The notes: a model not told the origin generated them from the sequence alone. Shown: positions 38,835-48,902, numbered from the stretch's first letter. The stretch is 64,000 nucleotides of DNA from Gracilaria domingensis (GCA_022539475.1 VCMS01000142.1:62001-126000), one strand, 5' to 3'. Made by a program: numbers and translations.

Positions 38835-39845
38835 ATGAAAGGTGATCAGTCCCATCCAGCGAGAATGTCCGTTTCATTTGCCGCTAGCGCTCATATAACA
38901 GTACTCATCGTTCTGCTTGTACTTTCGGTTCGAGAAATTCTTGATCTTCCTACCAATGTCTGCAGTGCGCGGAAGGAAGCGCACCAGCATCTGATTTCTG
39001 CTTTAGACTACGCAGAGGACCCCCATATTCTTCAGCGAGCATCTTCTAAATATTTGCGAATTGCATGGCTTCCGGAAAGTCGGAATTGCAGACCTCTAAG
39101 CATTCCCTACTCCCTCATCGAGTCTGTCTCGGCGCGGTCCCCTTTGCAAAACGTACTGCTCTACATTACTTCAGTTACAGGCGCGACAAAGAAAGCTTTT
39201 ATTGAAATTGACTCGTCAAGAGCTCACGGCCAATTGTTTGGTGGGAAGGTCTTCACGCAGAATGGCTGGTCAGGTATTGTTATGCACGAAAGATGGAGTG
39301 CCTACGAAGCATGTCGTGCACACTACGAACAAGTTCAGAAGTCTTTGTCAGGCACTGAAGCAAGGATCGAAGTAATTGATGCCGGAGCGATAAGCGACAT
39401 CGAACGTTTTAATTCTCTTCTACACACTGCGGACGGAGCCGGTATCCTAGATGTCATGATGATTTTTGCCGGGGGTGGAAGAGATATCAATCTCCTTTCA
39501 GGAATACATTCATCTGCCGCACGTCCCAGGATTTTGGCATTGTTCTATCAAGCATATTGGGGTATGATGGATAGAAGCCGCATAGGAGATGGGGATACAG
39601 ATGAAGGCGGACGTGAACGTCTTTTCACTGGCGCAAGCCTTCCAGCACTTGTTCGTATGGCTGCAAAAGTGCGATATAGATTGATATGGTGTTTGCGTAA
39701 TGAGCCAATCGCAATCTTTATTCGTGAGGAAGAGGGACATGGCATTCGTACTCGTTCCCCTAACTCATGTATGGCGTTATCTGCGGAATGGAAACGTGAC
39801 GCAGAAGCTATGTGGGATCTAGCGCAACGATACGATTGGACATGA
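38835..39845 (+). CDS. Type II membrane or secreted protein with degenerate FkbM-like methyltransferase fold
   Basis: The 336 residues start with ATG 38835 and have a hydrophobic anchor (about 11-35, AHITVLIVLLVLSV). Residues about 120-240 follow, block by block, the FkbM-like Rossmann proteins: KKAFIEIDSSRAHG where the family has VEIGxxDG; NGWSGIVMHERWSAYEACRA where it has GWxGxxIE; IEVIDAGAI; ILDVMMIFAGG where it has DLLSIDIDG; and RPRILALFYQAYWG where it has PRVxxIEYN. The acidic residues expected at the cofactor site are mostly replaced, so it may not bind S-adenosylmethionine. This is a fold-level inference, not an identification. A lumenal location is likely from the anchor. The 3' end is only 12 bp from the convergent deaminase gene. 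Confidence 0.6.
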   Translation: MKGDQSHPARMSVSFAASAHITVLIVLLVLSVREILDLPTNVCSARKEAHQHLISALDYAEDPHILQRASSKYLRIAWLPESRNCRPLSIPYSLIESVSARSPLQNVLLYITSVTGATKKAFIEIDSSRAHGQLFGGKVFTQNGWSGIVMHERWSAYEACRAHYEQVQKSLSGTEARIEVIDAGAISDIERFNSLLHTADGAGILDVMMIFAGGGRDINLLSGIHSSAARPRILALFYQAYWGMMDRSRIGDGDTDEGGRERLFTGASLPALVRMAAKVRYRLIWCLRNEPIAIFIREEEGHGIRTRSPNSCMALSAEWKRDAEAMWDLAQRYDWT

Positions 39846-39857
39846 AAATTGGTAGCT

Positions 39858-40441
39858 CTAATACAGGGATGATTTCTTGCTCTCCAAAGCCTTTCTGTAC
39901 GCCTTGAAGGGAACATTCTTATCTTCGTGATCAAGGTGAAGCAAATGACATTTCTTCGTAACATTGTTTCCACGGATAGCATCGTACAAGAAGCGATCAT
40001 CGAAACCAACTGCAGCTGCGTCATCTGCAGTTGCCGCGAAGAAACATTTCGGTATCTTTGCCCAGTGTATGGCAGAGAAACACATTGGGCACGGCTCACA
40101 GGAACTGTATAGGACGCAATCTTTTAGGGAGAAGCGACCTAGCTTCGAACATGCGTCGCGAATGGCCACAACTTCTGCGTGAGCTGTTGGGTCATTTGTT
40201 TGTAACACTCTGTTATGACCACGGGCAATTACAGCCCCGTTTTGAGTGATAATGGCTCCGAATGGGCCGCCTTCTCTTAACACCACACCTGAGGAGGGAA
40301 TGCAGTGGTTGGTGTTTGTAAATGGGTCGTGTTCTAGTGGGCGCGGTCCAAAATGTGATATGAGAACTTACCTCGAAGACCTTCATCGATGGCCATTTTC
40401 AGTAGTTCTGAATCAGAATGGAGAGGAATTTTGCTGCCCAT
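39858..40441 (-). CDS. Cytidine-deaminase-fold enzyme, guanine deaminase-like; 2 exons
   Basis: Exon 1 is 40441-40372 and exon 2 is 40288-39858. The 83-nt intron has a GTAAGT donor and a CAG acceptor. The 166-residue product begins MGSKIPLHSDSELLKMAIDE. Zinc and proton-shuttle motifs are intact: THAEV-type TAHAEVVAIRDAC and SSCEPCPMCFSAIHWA. FGAIITQNGAVIARGHNRV and the C-terminal DDRFLYDAIRG resemble the bacterial and plant guanine deaminase (GuaD/GSDA) branch, which converts guanine to xanthine or guanosine to xanthosine. A tRNA adenosine or nucleoside deaminase is the alternative. No targeting peptide is apparent, so it is probably cytosolic. Confidence 0.85.
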
Positions 40442-41148
40442 GGTTTTGAAGCTAAGTATTCGCCGAGAAAGCAAGGAGGAATGGATGATGAAAGTAATTG
40501 GCCAAGGTACATCCACTTCTAGAGCTGTAGAATGCGCCTACGTTGCGAGGCTCTGTCGATCACAACTCGAAGAAAGAAACGATGGCGTGGAAGCAGTGAT
40601 GGGTAACGGTTTTCCAACCACACGCTATACCGGGTAGTAAATACAAGTGTGCGCAAGAAGATTCTAGCTGTGTGTACAGAAGCAAATGAATGAAATTGAG
40701 CATGATTGAGCACGTGCAAGGAGGTACAGCACCATCATACCTTGTTTCGCAACCTTCGACGCGATACTGTATACTTGTCTCTGGACTCCAGAGTCTGGAG
40801 AACACGAACTTTGGAACACGAGGCGCATGCAGATTGGCAGCGACGAATGAGTATCACATTTATGATGTCGATATTGACAATTGATTGGGTGACAAAAAAC
40901 AGGTGGACGAACTGTATTGCAGTAATGATATGAATAAGCAGGATAAGTTCAAACCTTTCAAATTCCTATTTCGCCTTCGATCGGCCTCTTCCAGGATTCT
41001 TTCCCCCCCCCCCCCATTCCGCAACTATACATTTAAGGCCCGTGTACTCAAGTTATATTGGTAGCATTTGGTAAGAAGTAATCAGCAATGTATCTATCGT
41101 GGCGCGTCTGTACTGCCCAAAACAAAATCCAAAACGGAGTATTATTGC
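40442..41148. other. Intergenic region, deaminase / GARP factor
   Basis: This 707-bp region holds the 21-nt palindromic word shared with 22069 (40778-40798) and a run of 13 C (41003-41015). I see no gene in it; the deaminase promoter should lie at its left end. Confidence 0.45.
40778..40798. repeat. 21-nt palindromic word, copy 2
   Basis: Identical to 22069-22089 on the same strand. Both sites are intergenic and AT-rich outside the word, with no further match obvious by eye. Confidence 0.8.
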
Positions 41149-42489
41149 TCACGTCGGAGACTCTGAAAATCTCCGCTTCTTCAACGCTTGCTCAGATAAG
41201 GGCAGAGGCCCTTCTGGTGCATGCAAGCTCTCATCTACTGGGACATACGAATTCTGCTCAGTGCTACTCACATCAGAGGATTCACAATTCTTCTCATGAG
41301 ATGAAGCACCGTTTTGCGTCTGTTCTCGTTCTCGGTTCTGTTCTTGTTGGTCTTCCGCACCGACCGCTTCAGAGTGCGCTTCATTACTCTCGGAGGCACC
41401 ATCGGTATCCACAGGACCACTCAGTGAATGAAGCGCCTGCTTCTTCTTCCTCAAGCCCTCGCGATATTTCTGCAAGTGACTGGCCACATTCTCGCGTGTG
41501 AGCCCGGGTACGTTCATGGCACGTAACAGCAACTTTGGCACGGCATCATCGATTCCGTACTGCTCTACAGCTTTGACGAACTTTGAGTGCAGGTCGGGGG
41601 TCCATTGCAAGCGTCGTTTCTTTGGTGTTAGTGGTGGAGAATAGAATGGATATTGAGGCATGTTAACATATAAGGGAAGCCCCATTGGCGGTGGTGGCTG
41701 TTGCTGCGAAGCAACAGCAGGCACAGATTGGCGCATGGGCACGTGAGAAGGAGCCATGGTTGGTGCAGCAGGCGCATGAGCGTGTGATGGGGGCGGATCG
41801 GGCACGGCAGCATGTACAGGTTGTTGATGCTGCGGCACAGCTGGGTACGTACCCATTCCGTAATTCGGCGCATAATAAGCAGTATGTGGCATATACGGAG
41901 ATGGCACTGGAGGATACACGTAATAAGCAGTGCCGGGAGCAGCAGATCGCATGTACGAAACATAGTGGTGCTCGGGTAGCACTTGCGGTCCAGCTATCGG
42001 AGACGGCGGAGCATTGGCGGTATTCCACGCTACGGAAGGTGGTGGCCCAGATGCATTCGGATCAGCAACAAGTCCGTATCGCACATGCGGCGGTGTCGGG
42101 GACATGGCGTGCGACGGAGCGACGGAATGGGAACTCAGCTGATGCGACGAATGCGGTGCGTGATACGGCAAGGACGGGCTGTGGGTGCCCATGACCTGCT
42201 GTTGCGGCAGAGCGCGTGCATCGTGCGCAGATCTCAGAGCCGACGTGCAATGCATCAGCGGCGGCGCGACGGGGGGCGCAGGGCCCACCACGGGCGCGCA
42301 TTGGGAGGAAGAAGAGCGTTGGGGCGATGCGCGCGTAACAGCAGAAGAAGGCACCTCGGGAACTGAGGGCACGCGAGGAAAATTAGCAGCAAGAGCGCCG
42401 CGAATAGCGGAAGAGGTGGCGACAACGGGAAAGAGTCGCTCGGACAGGGCTGGCGGGCGACTTGGCGGGCGAGCGGCCGGGGAGTTCAT
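41149..42489 (-). CDS. GARP-type Myb transcription factor
   Basis: The 446 residues start with ATG 42489. Residues 291-350 are a GARP (single Myb-like) DNA-binding domain: [20 protein letters not shown], then [19 protein letters not shown] and the signature [15 protein letters not shown]. This is the type found in plant B-type response regulators, PHR and LUX-like factors. There is no receiver domain. The first 285 residues are Pro/Ser/Ala/Tyr-rich and disordered, likely an activation region. The tail is acidic and Ser-rich. It is probably a nuclear sequence-specific regulator; targets are unknown. It is divergent from the orphan ORF at 43190 across a GC island. Confidence 0.88.
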   Translation of the reverse strand: MNSPAARPPSRPPALSERLFPVVATSSAIRGALAANFPRVPSVPEVPSSAVTRASPQRSSSSQCAPVVGPAPPVAPPLMHCTSALRSAHDARALPQQQVMGTHSPSLPYHAPHSSHQLSSHSVAPSHAMSPTPPHVRYGLVADPNASGPPPSVAWNTANAPPSPIAGPQVLPEHHYVSYMRSAAPGTAYYVYPPVPSPYMPHTAYYAPNYGMGTYPAVPQHQQPVHAAVPDPPPSHAHAPAAPTMAPSHVPMRQSVPAVASQQQPPPPMGLPLYVNMPQYPFYSPPLTPKKRRLQWTPDLHSKFVKAVEQYGIDDAVPKLLLRAMNVPGLTRENVASHLQKYREGLRKKKQALHSLSGPVDTDGASESNEAHSEAVGAEDQQEQNREREQTQNGASSHEKNCESSDVSSTEQNSYVPVDESLHAPEGPLPLSEQALKKRRFSESPT

Positions 42490-43189
42490 GCGACGGGTCA
42501 GGCGCGACGATCACGGGAAGTGTCGGTCACGGACGCGCGGGCCGACGAGACGGCGAGGGAGGACGGAAAGGGGCGGGCTCCGGGCGAAGGTGGCATGACG
42601 GGTGCAAGAGATGAGCGGCATCTACCTTGAGACGGGGGACGCATGTAATGGAGGCGGACGCGACGCGAAGGAGCGCCATGTCGTCGGGGCAGACGGGCTC
42701 GTGTGTGGAGATGCGGTGGTGAAGAAGACGCGCGCCGTGGATGAATGCTGCGCGCGGAGGCGGGATGGGAAGTGCGGGTGGCTGGCAACGTCCGGCGCCG
42801 ATGGCGGGACAGCGCCTGCGGAATGAATGGCTGTGGTTGACATGCGCGCGGGTGCCGTTGCCCGACGGCCGGCGGCTGGTGGCCGTTGCTTGCGCGTGGG
42901 CGGCGGGCCGCGCGCTGCGCGCGGCGCGCAAGCTGTGGCTGTGCTTTTTTGGGGTTCCGCTTTTTCTGCGCGCGCCGTGGGCAAGCGTGCCTGTTGCGAG
43001 CCTCCGTCCGGCACTTGTCCACCAGCTGCTTGTGGTTCCGTATCGCCGCTGCGCATGCCATGGCGCCGCGATGGCGCCCTCCTCGCCATCGCACATAAAT
43101 GCGGCCCCCTTCGTGGCGCATCCAATCACCGTCTGCGAACAAGCCTGTTGCTGCAAGTGCGCTACTTTTGGTACCAATACATACATAGC
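42490..43189. promoter_or_regulatory. GC-rich divergent island upstream of the GARP gene
   Basis: This 700-bp GC-rich spacer has GCGCGC clusters at about 42840-43080. Overlapping open frames on both strands (for example 42498-43259) are bias artefacts. Confidence 0.5.
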
Positions 43190-43636
43190 ATGCTCGTTCA
43201 AGTCCGACACCCTCTGACATCAGAGTACAACCTGTATGAGGTGGTGCCTTTTTCGGCAAGCATGGAGGTTGTCGTGCCAGTCATGAATCAGCATGGTGTA
43301 TGTATGCATCTTCCTTTAAAAGGCCTGAGCGTCAGAATGTATCAATGGGCTGCAACGAGGATCATCGCTGCTCAGTGCGCCGCTGAACAAGTACCATTCC
43401 CGTTGCGTACAAGTTCGAATGCACCCATAGTGCCTCTGGGTGAGAAAGATCTTCCATATATTTGCGCCGGCGATGTTCTGTTTTACAATCCTCGCGAGGA
43501 ACATGGTGAAGAGCAGCCATTGTATGTTTGGGGACGGCCTTATCGCTGGTACACTTTTGTTGCTCGCGATCCAGCGGACGTGCTCGACAAAAGGGTCTTG
43601 TCGTACCAGTCTGGCGAGTATTACTACAATAGATAA
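43190..43636 (+). CDS. Hypothetical protein, no known domain
   Basis: The open frame from ATG 43190 codes 148 residues and continues an upstream GC-rich frame that I judge non-coding. The composition is protein-like, with a hydrophobic/beta-rich first half (YEVVPFSASMEVVVPVMNQ) and an aromatic C terminus (PLYVWGRPYRWYTFVARD, ending SGEYYYNR). The left edge follows a plausible splice acceptor (CTGCAAG near 43157), so a 5' exon upstream is possible and the true start uncertain. No signal peptide, membrane helix or motif was recognised. Its position head-to-head with the GARP gene supports a real transcript. Confidence 0.45.
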   Translation: MLVQVRHPLTSEYNLYEVVPFSASMEVVVPVMNQHGVCMHLPLKGLSVRMYQWAATRIIAAQCAAEQVPFPLRTSSNAPIVPLGEKDLPYICAGDVLFYNPREEHGEEQPLYVWGRPYRWYTFVARDPADVLDKRVLSYQSGEYYYNR

Positions 43637-44230
43637 GGTCTGCAACTCAAAGGAACATGCATGTCTGGGTTGTGCTTTTTGAAAAAGTACAGAGAGCGAT
43701 GGTTAGAGCGCAAACCCTCCAACCGTATAGCTAAGGATAAGAGGCCCTCTACCCTTGTAAAGGGGGATAGGAGGAATAGCGTTGACCCGCTTAGCTTAGA
43801 TTCTAACTATACTAACTAAATCGACTAACTACCTTTTACGATGAGTCGCGTAGGAGATGGCCTTCTTTACTTGTGCTCCATGTTTGATCCGTTTGATCCC
43901 TTCTGCACGTGATCCGAAAAGGCACAGCATCGCTCTGACAGTACCGCGGTCCAATCACGCGCCGCAATGCACTTGCTTACACCAGTCAGCGTCATTGGCG
44001 CAGCCGCCACCCCAAATTGCCTCATTTCAGATCACCGCCTCGTCATGCCGCCCACACCCACGCAGCTGCCACCTCCTCCGCCCAGAATCTGGAATCCAGA
44101 GCCACTTGCTCTACCTTCCCCGTCGCACCGCTCTTCTCCCTCCCTCTCCACGCCACCTGCCCTCCTATTCTTTTTCAGTCGTTACATCCTTCTCTCGCTC
44201 CGTCGCCAACGTGCGACTACTGCTGCCATC
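43637..44230. promoter_or_regulatory. Upstream region of the UBL-FKBP gene
   Basis: This 594-bp spacer lies between two plus-strand genes. CCCTCTACCCTTGTAAAGGGGG (about 43743-43764) could form a small hairpin. The frame of the next gene is open back to 43967, but its own ubiquitin-like domain begins exactly at the ATG at 44231, so this part is leader. Confidence 0.45.
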
Positions 44231-45763
44231 ATGCCACTCTCTATTAAGGCAAAGTGCTTCAATGGCCAATCGTATGATCTCACCCTCGACTCCCCTTCCT
44301 CCACCGTCACCGATCTGCAATCCACCATTTCCACCGTTTCGGGCATCACACCCGACCGTCAGACCATCCTCTTCAAGGGACAGGTTCTTGAACCAGGATC
44401 CGCTCTAGCCGACTACTCACTCTCCGACGGCCACACCATCAGTGTAGTGCGTCGAATCGGAAAGTCTTCCAAGTCCACGTCTTCCAAACCCGCGTCTTCC
44501 AAACCTACATCTTCCAAACCCGCTCCAGCGCAGCCCACACAGCCAGCGACCACACAACAAGATGCTGGCGCCGATGCACCGCAACCGCCCTCACTTGAGG
44601 ATATGATGCGCTCGTTGAACATGGGCGCTCCGGGCTCTTCCGGGCTTGGAGCCGGCGCTGGCGCTGGAGCCGGCCCCATGCCTGACCTCAGCGCGCTTCT
44701 TGGCGGCGGCGGCGGCGACGCGGACGCAGCAGGGCCTGGTGGTACGGAGCAGCTTTTCGCACAACTGCCGCAGATGATGAACGGGTTTCTCAACAATAAC
44801 ATGCTACAGGACTACCTTAATGACGAGGACAAGCAGGAACAGAGTCGTGAGGCAATCTTGAACAATCCGTTCATGAAAAAGTTGCTAGAGAGCGATCCGG
44901 AGTTCAAGAAGGTTGTCAGCGATCCTGTGAAATGGCGCGCCAGCATGGACGCTGCTAAGAGTTTGTTTAAGGTGGGTGAAAAGCCTGATGGAGATGGAGA
45001 CGCTGCGGATAGCGCTTCACGGTCGATACCTGCGGAAGGAAAGACTAGGGAGGCCACCAAGCAGACGGCGGCTGATTTGGCACCCCCCGGAATTAACATC
45101 AAGAAGCTTTCTGAGTCGTACGGTCATGCGTTGGGGCAATCTCTTATTAACTCAGGTCTCGGACTAGATCCAGAATTGGTGATCAATGGGCTCAGAAGCG
45201 CCGTTCAGGGAAAGGCGTTCCCAATGTCACTACCAGACTATGAGCGTTCAATGGCGACGCTTCAGAACATCGCGTCGGAGTTTCTGACAAAGGCGAACCT
45301 TGAGGACGCCAACAACTTTTTCGCAGAGGTCAAGCAGACTGGCGACGCGGTGGTTTTGGAGGAGGGAAAGATCGCGTACGAGAAGGGCGATGATGAGGTG
45401 GACAGCTCCATGCCGAAGGCGGATGAGAAGTCGACGGTTTTGGTGATTGTGACGGCCAGGCTACTGGACGGGCGGCATTTCTTTACGTGCCCGGCTGCGG
45501 ATGAGACGGGCGAGTCTGTGCACCCACTGACGCTGGAGCTGGCGACGGCGCCGCCGGCGTTGGCGAAGGGAATTGTTGGCATGCACGAGAATGAGTCGCG
45601 ACTGCTGTACGTGCACCCCACGGCATGCGACGGCATGTCGGACATGTTCGGCGACCTGCTCCCGCCGAATGCGCTGCTGATATTCGACCTGCAACTGGTG
45701 AGCGCGAACGCGCCGGAAGAGGACACTGTGGGGGAGGCGTATTATAATAAGGTCAGTTCGTAG
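44231..45763 (+). CDS. Ubiquitin-like / STI1-like / Mip-type FKBP fusion protein
   Basis: The protein has 510 residues. Residues 1-75 are a ubiquitin-like domain (IKAKCFNGQSYDLTLDSP, TILFKGQVLEPGSALADY). A Ser/Lys/Pro repeat (SSKP units) and a Gly/Ala linker follow. Residues about 175-247 resemble the STI1 segments of ubiquilin (LFAQLPQMMNGFLNNN, ILNNPFMKKLLESDPEFKK). Residues 292-355 match the dimerising N domain of Mip/FkpA FKBPs (SYGHALGQSLINSGLGLDPE). Residues 400-492 match the FKBP domain, ending GDLLPPNALLIFDLQLV. Catalytic positions of FKBP (the Asp in FDSS, the central Trp, the late Tyr) are changed, so it is probably a binding rather than an isomerase domain. A proteasome-linked chaperone adaptor is the natural inference. 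I recognise no family with this order. Confidence 0.82.
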   Translation: MPLSIKAKCFNGQSYDLTLDSPSSTVTDLQSTISTVSGITPDRQTILFKGQVLEPGSALADYSLSDGHTISVVRRIGKSSKSTSSKPASSKPTSSKPAPAQPTQPATTQQDAGADAPQPPSLEDMMRSLNMGAPGSSGLGAGAGAGAGPMPDLSALLGGGGGDADAAGPGGTEQLFAQLPQMMNGFLNNNMLQDYLNDEDKQEQSREAILNNPFMKKLLESDPEFKKVVSDPVKWRASMDAAKSLFKVGEKPDGDGDAADSASRSIPAEGKTREATKQTAADLAPPGINIKKLSESYGHALGQSLINSGLGLDPELVINGLRSAVQGKAFPMSLPDYERSMATLQNIASEFLTKANLEDANNFFAEVKQTGDAVVLEEGKIAYEKGDDEVDSSMPKADEKSTVLVIVTARLLDGRHFFTCPAADETGESVHPLTLELATAPPALAKGIVGMHENESRLLYVHPTACDGMSDMFGDLLPPNALLIFDLQLVSANAPEEDTVGEAYYNKVSS

Positions 45764-46315
45764 TGCTAGACACAGGTGGGTAGACAATGCAGAAGTGTGT
45801 ACGGTTGTATCGCAGGTACAGTAGGCTCTAGAGGAGGGACAGAATGGGGAGGTGGGGGGGGGGGGGGGGGGGGGGCGGGCGGGCACGACGGACAGAGGTG
45901 CGGCGGCCTGGCGTGCAGTAAATGAGCCCATTTGCATTGGAAAACGGCGCGGCGCGCGCTGTGCACGAGCGGCTGCGGCGCTGCGGCTGTCGCGTGAGTA
46001 TCGCCGTGCCACCGCTCGCGTTGGAACGCCCCCCGTCAACGGACGAAACACGCCGCGCGCTGCCGTCCTCCAACCGTCACCGCCCGCGCTGTACGCACCC
46101 CTCCCCGGACCCCGCCACTCCCCCCTCTACGCGAAGCTGCTGCGCAGCCGCGCCACTTGCCTCGCTGTTACCTCCCCCCTGCTTGGCCCCCCTCCACTGT
46201 CCGCTTCAGTTTCCGCCCTGTGCTTCTCTTCTCTCACTCCCCCCCCCCTCCCCCCCTCCTCCCCTCTGTTTCCCGTTTCTCATCTGCAGCGCTGACCTGA
46301 CGTTTTCCCCCCCAT
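45764..46315. promoter_or_regulatory. Upstream region of PP2A-A with a 22-G run
   Basis: This 552-bp spacer begins with a run of 22 G (45854-45875) that could form a G-quadruplex. A long C-rich tract (about 46230-46270) lies 50-90 bp before the PP2A-A start. This should include the PP2A-A promoter. Confidence 0.45.
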
Positions 46316-48355
46316 ATGACGAGCGCAGTCGTGCATGAGGAGGAGCTTGACGCTTCCTTGTACCCGATCGCCGTGCTGCTTGATGAGCTCAAGCATGAGG
46401 ACATTCAACTTCGTCTCAATGCCACGCGCCGTATCAAGACTATAGCAGAGGCGCTTGGCCCTGAGCGCACGCGCGGCGAATTGTTGCCCTTCATTACCGA
46501 GACTGTCGACGACGAGGATGAGGTCTTGCTCACGCTCGCTGAAGAGCTCGGTGACTTTCTTGACGAGGTGGGCGGCCCGGCGTACTGTCCCGTGCTCGTT
46601 CAGCCACTTGAGACGCTCGCCAATGCGGAGGAAACCGTTGTCAGGGAGAAGGCTGTCGAATCTTTATGTCGCCTTTCTAATCAGGTACAGCAACAATCGG
46701 AGGATGATGCGCGTTCGTTGCACGTCGATCACATGTTCCCGCTTGCGCAGCGCTTGGCTAATGGCGATTGGTTCACCTCACGTATCTCTGCTTGCGCGCT
46801 TTTCCCTGATCTGTACAACCGCATTCCGCACGATCGCACCGATTTGAGAACACAGATTCTTGAGATGTACAAGAATTTGGTGCATGACTCCACGCCCATG
46901 GTGCGTAGGGCTGCTGCTTCCAATATTGGCAACTTCGCTAGAGCGGTGCATGCCCATTCCCCTACCCTTGTTTGTGAGGAGTTGTTGCAACTTTTCTCTG
47001 ATCTTGTCGGCGACGACCAGGATAGCGTCAGGCTTATCATTGTGGAAAACGCACCTGTTTTTGCATCCCTTCTCAATCCTAGGGATACCACCGAATCGGC
47101 AGATGCGTCCATGTCCAGCGAAACTAATGGGCCTACGTCCTCAGCCCCTGCAAATATAGAGGGGGCTCAAGAGGATAGCTCTACGGCAAATGAGGCTGAG
47201 AAACCAAACCAAGAATCATCTGCGACGGGAAATGGCCCAATTTCCCATCATCACACAGCTACGGAGCGTATTGTTGACATGGTTCGTGGATTCTCTGTCG
47301 ACAAGTCATGGCGTGTACGTTATATGGTGGCAACCAGACTGAACGACCTGTGTGATGCGCTGGGACCGGAAGCTACGCGCAACGATCTTCTTCAGGCGTA
47401 TATTGCTATGCTTCAAGACAATGAGCCTGAAGTGCGAACTGCAGCTGCGTTTAAGGTCACCGATATTGCCAAACGATTGGTGGAGTTACCGCCGAAACCA
47501 GATTGCTCATCTGGTTCCGATCACGTTATTTATGATATCTTTCCTAATGTAGAGCAATTGGTGAACGACAGCTCTCAACATGTTCGCGCGGCTTTGGCCT
47601 CTAATATTATGGGTTTGGCACCTGTGCTTGGTGTCGATATAACAGTGAGTCACTTAGTGGAGATTGTTCTAGCACTTCTTAAGGATGAATATCCGGAGGT
47701 TAGACTGAACGTGATCACCCATTTGGACAAAGTGAGCTTCATCATGTCGATTGAGAAATTGAGTGATGAATTGCTTCCCGCCATTGTCGATTTAGCTGAG
47801 GATAAGAATTGGAGAGTAAGACTAGCCATCATCGAGCGCATTCCACTTCTTGCGAGACAATTAGGGAAGGACTTCTTTGAGGAAAACAATAAGTTGGGTG
47901 ATCTATGTATCAGTTGGCTTGGGGACTGTGTGTTTTCAATTCGCGAAGCTGCCATTAAGAATCTTAGGGCTCTCACAGAAGTATTCGGCTTAGACTGGGC
48001 TAAGGATTACATCGTTCCCCAAGTTATGGAAATGTACGACAAGTCTGGGAATTATTTGCTTAGAATGACTGCACTTCACGCAATTGGTGTTTTATCAGAG
48101 GTTTTAGGGCCGGAGACTGTGGAAGAATCATTTTTGCCCATTGTCACAGAACGCGCATCGAGGGACCCTGTTCCTAATGTACGTTTTTGTTCTGCTAAGA
48201 CATTGAACTTAGTAATTCCGTTCGTGAGGGAAGACGTCAGGGAAAGTAAGATACGACCGTGCTTGATGTCATTGGCGGATTCATCTGAAAAGGACCAGGA
48301 TGTCAATTACTTCGCTCAACAAGCTCTACTGAAACTGAGCTCCTGTCCGACTTAG
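46316..48355 (+). CDS. PPP2R1: Protein phosphatase 2A scaffold subunit A (PR65), HEAT repeats
   Basis: PR65 holds the catalytic C and regulatory B subunits together. The 679 residues start MTSAVVHEEELDASLYPIAV and form about 15 HEAT repeats; the first contains LLDELKHEDIQLRLNATRR and LGPERTRGELLPFI, and later ones NWRVRLAIIERIPLLARQLG and WLGDCVFSIREAAIKNLRAL, all strongly conserved in the family. The animal and plant proteins have about 590 residues. The excess is a polar, Ser/Thr/Glu-rich insert at about residues 255-316 between HEAT repeats 6 and 7, with no stop or splice signal that would remove it. It is a single exon. The 3' end faces DHCR24. Confidence 0.94.
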   Translation: MTSAVVHEEELDASLYPIAVLLDELKHEDIQLRLNATRRIKTIAEALGPERTRGELLPFITETVDDEDEVLLTLAEELGDFLDEVGGPAYCPVLVQPLETLANAEETVVREKAVESLCRLSNQVQQQSEDDARSLHVDHMFPLAQRLANGDWFTSRISACALFPDLYNRIPHDRTDLRTQILEMYKNLVHDSTPMVRRAAASNIGNFARAVHAHSPTLVCEELLQLFSDLVGDDQDSVRLIIVENAPVFASLLNPRDTTESADASMSSETNGPTSSAPANIEGAQEDSSTANEAEKPNQESSATGNGPISHHHTATERIVDMVRGFSVDKSWRVRYMVATRLNDLCDALGPEATRNDLLQAYIAMLQDNEPEVRTAAAFKVTDIAKRLVELPPKPDCSSGSDHVIYDIFPNVEQLVNDSSQHVRAALASNIMGLAPVLGVDITVSHLVEIVLALLKDEYPEVRLNVITHLDKVSFIMSIEKLSDELLPAIVDLAEDKNWRVRLAIIERIPLLARQLGKDFFEENNKLGDLCISWLGDCVFSIREAAIKNLRALTEVFGLDWAKDYIVPQVMEMYDKSGNYLLRMTALHAIGVLSEVLGPETVEESFLPIVTERASRDPVPNVRFCSAKTLNLVIPFVREDVRESKIRPCLMSLADSSEKDQDVNYFAQQALLKLSSCPT

Positions 48356-48902
48356 GGAGAATCAGCATTCCAAACTGGGAAAGAAATACCGGTGTATAGC
48401 AAAGCATAGAAGAAGCTGAAGTCTGCTTGGCACTGTTACGCAAGGCAAGAATTAATCATGATATCAGATAGATCTTATTGGATGTGTTTTATCTTACGGT
48501 ATACCTATTTGTCGCGTGCCACCAACATTTCGTGGAGCATTCCGAGCGGTGAACAGACATCTTAGCAGTAAATCTGACTCTCCTTAGCATCCCCACTAAA
48601 CAGCTCAACGTCTCCAGATGGAAAAGCATTTTGTTGGTATGGTATTACTATCTGACAAGGGTGGCCAGAGTGCGACTTCTATCTTCTGTTGACACCAAGG
48701 TAGACGACAGATATTGCCGGGATGCAAAGAGCGCCTAGATTAGAGGGACTTCTTTTACTACTCTATATTCCCATTGTTTTACACTTGTTAAGATCGGAAT
48801 CTCCAGACTGAGACATGACAGTTCTGGAGAACATGCGATAAGACTTCCTAATGCCCCACATCAACAGCTGTGTGAGGGGTTTTCTCGATACCTTCCCCGT
48901 GA
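48356..48902. other. Convergent 3' spacer, PP2A-A / DHCR24
   Basis: This 547-bp region lies between two stop codons and has mixed base composition. Nothing was recognised. Confidence 0.4.

Noticed and set aside
42498-43259. 253-residue minus-strand frame, and overlapping plus frames, in the GARP upstream island
   Set aside because: Same GC-bias artefact; no conserved motif, and several equally long frames overlap.
43967-44230. 88-residue N-terminal extension of the UBL-FKBP protein
   Set aside because: The ubiquitin-like domain begins at the ATG at 44231; the extension is Pro/Ser-rich and not protein-like.
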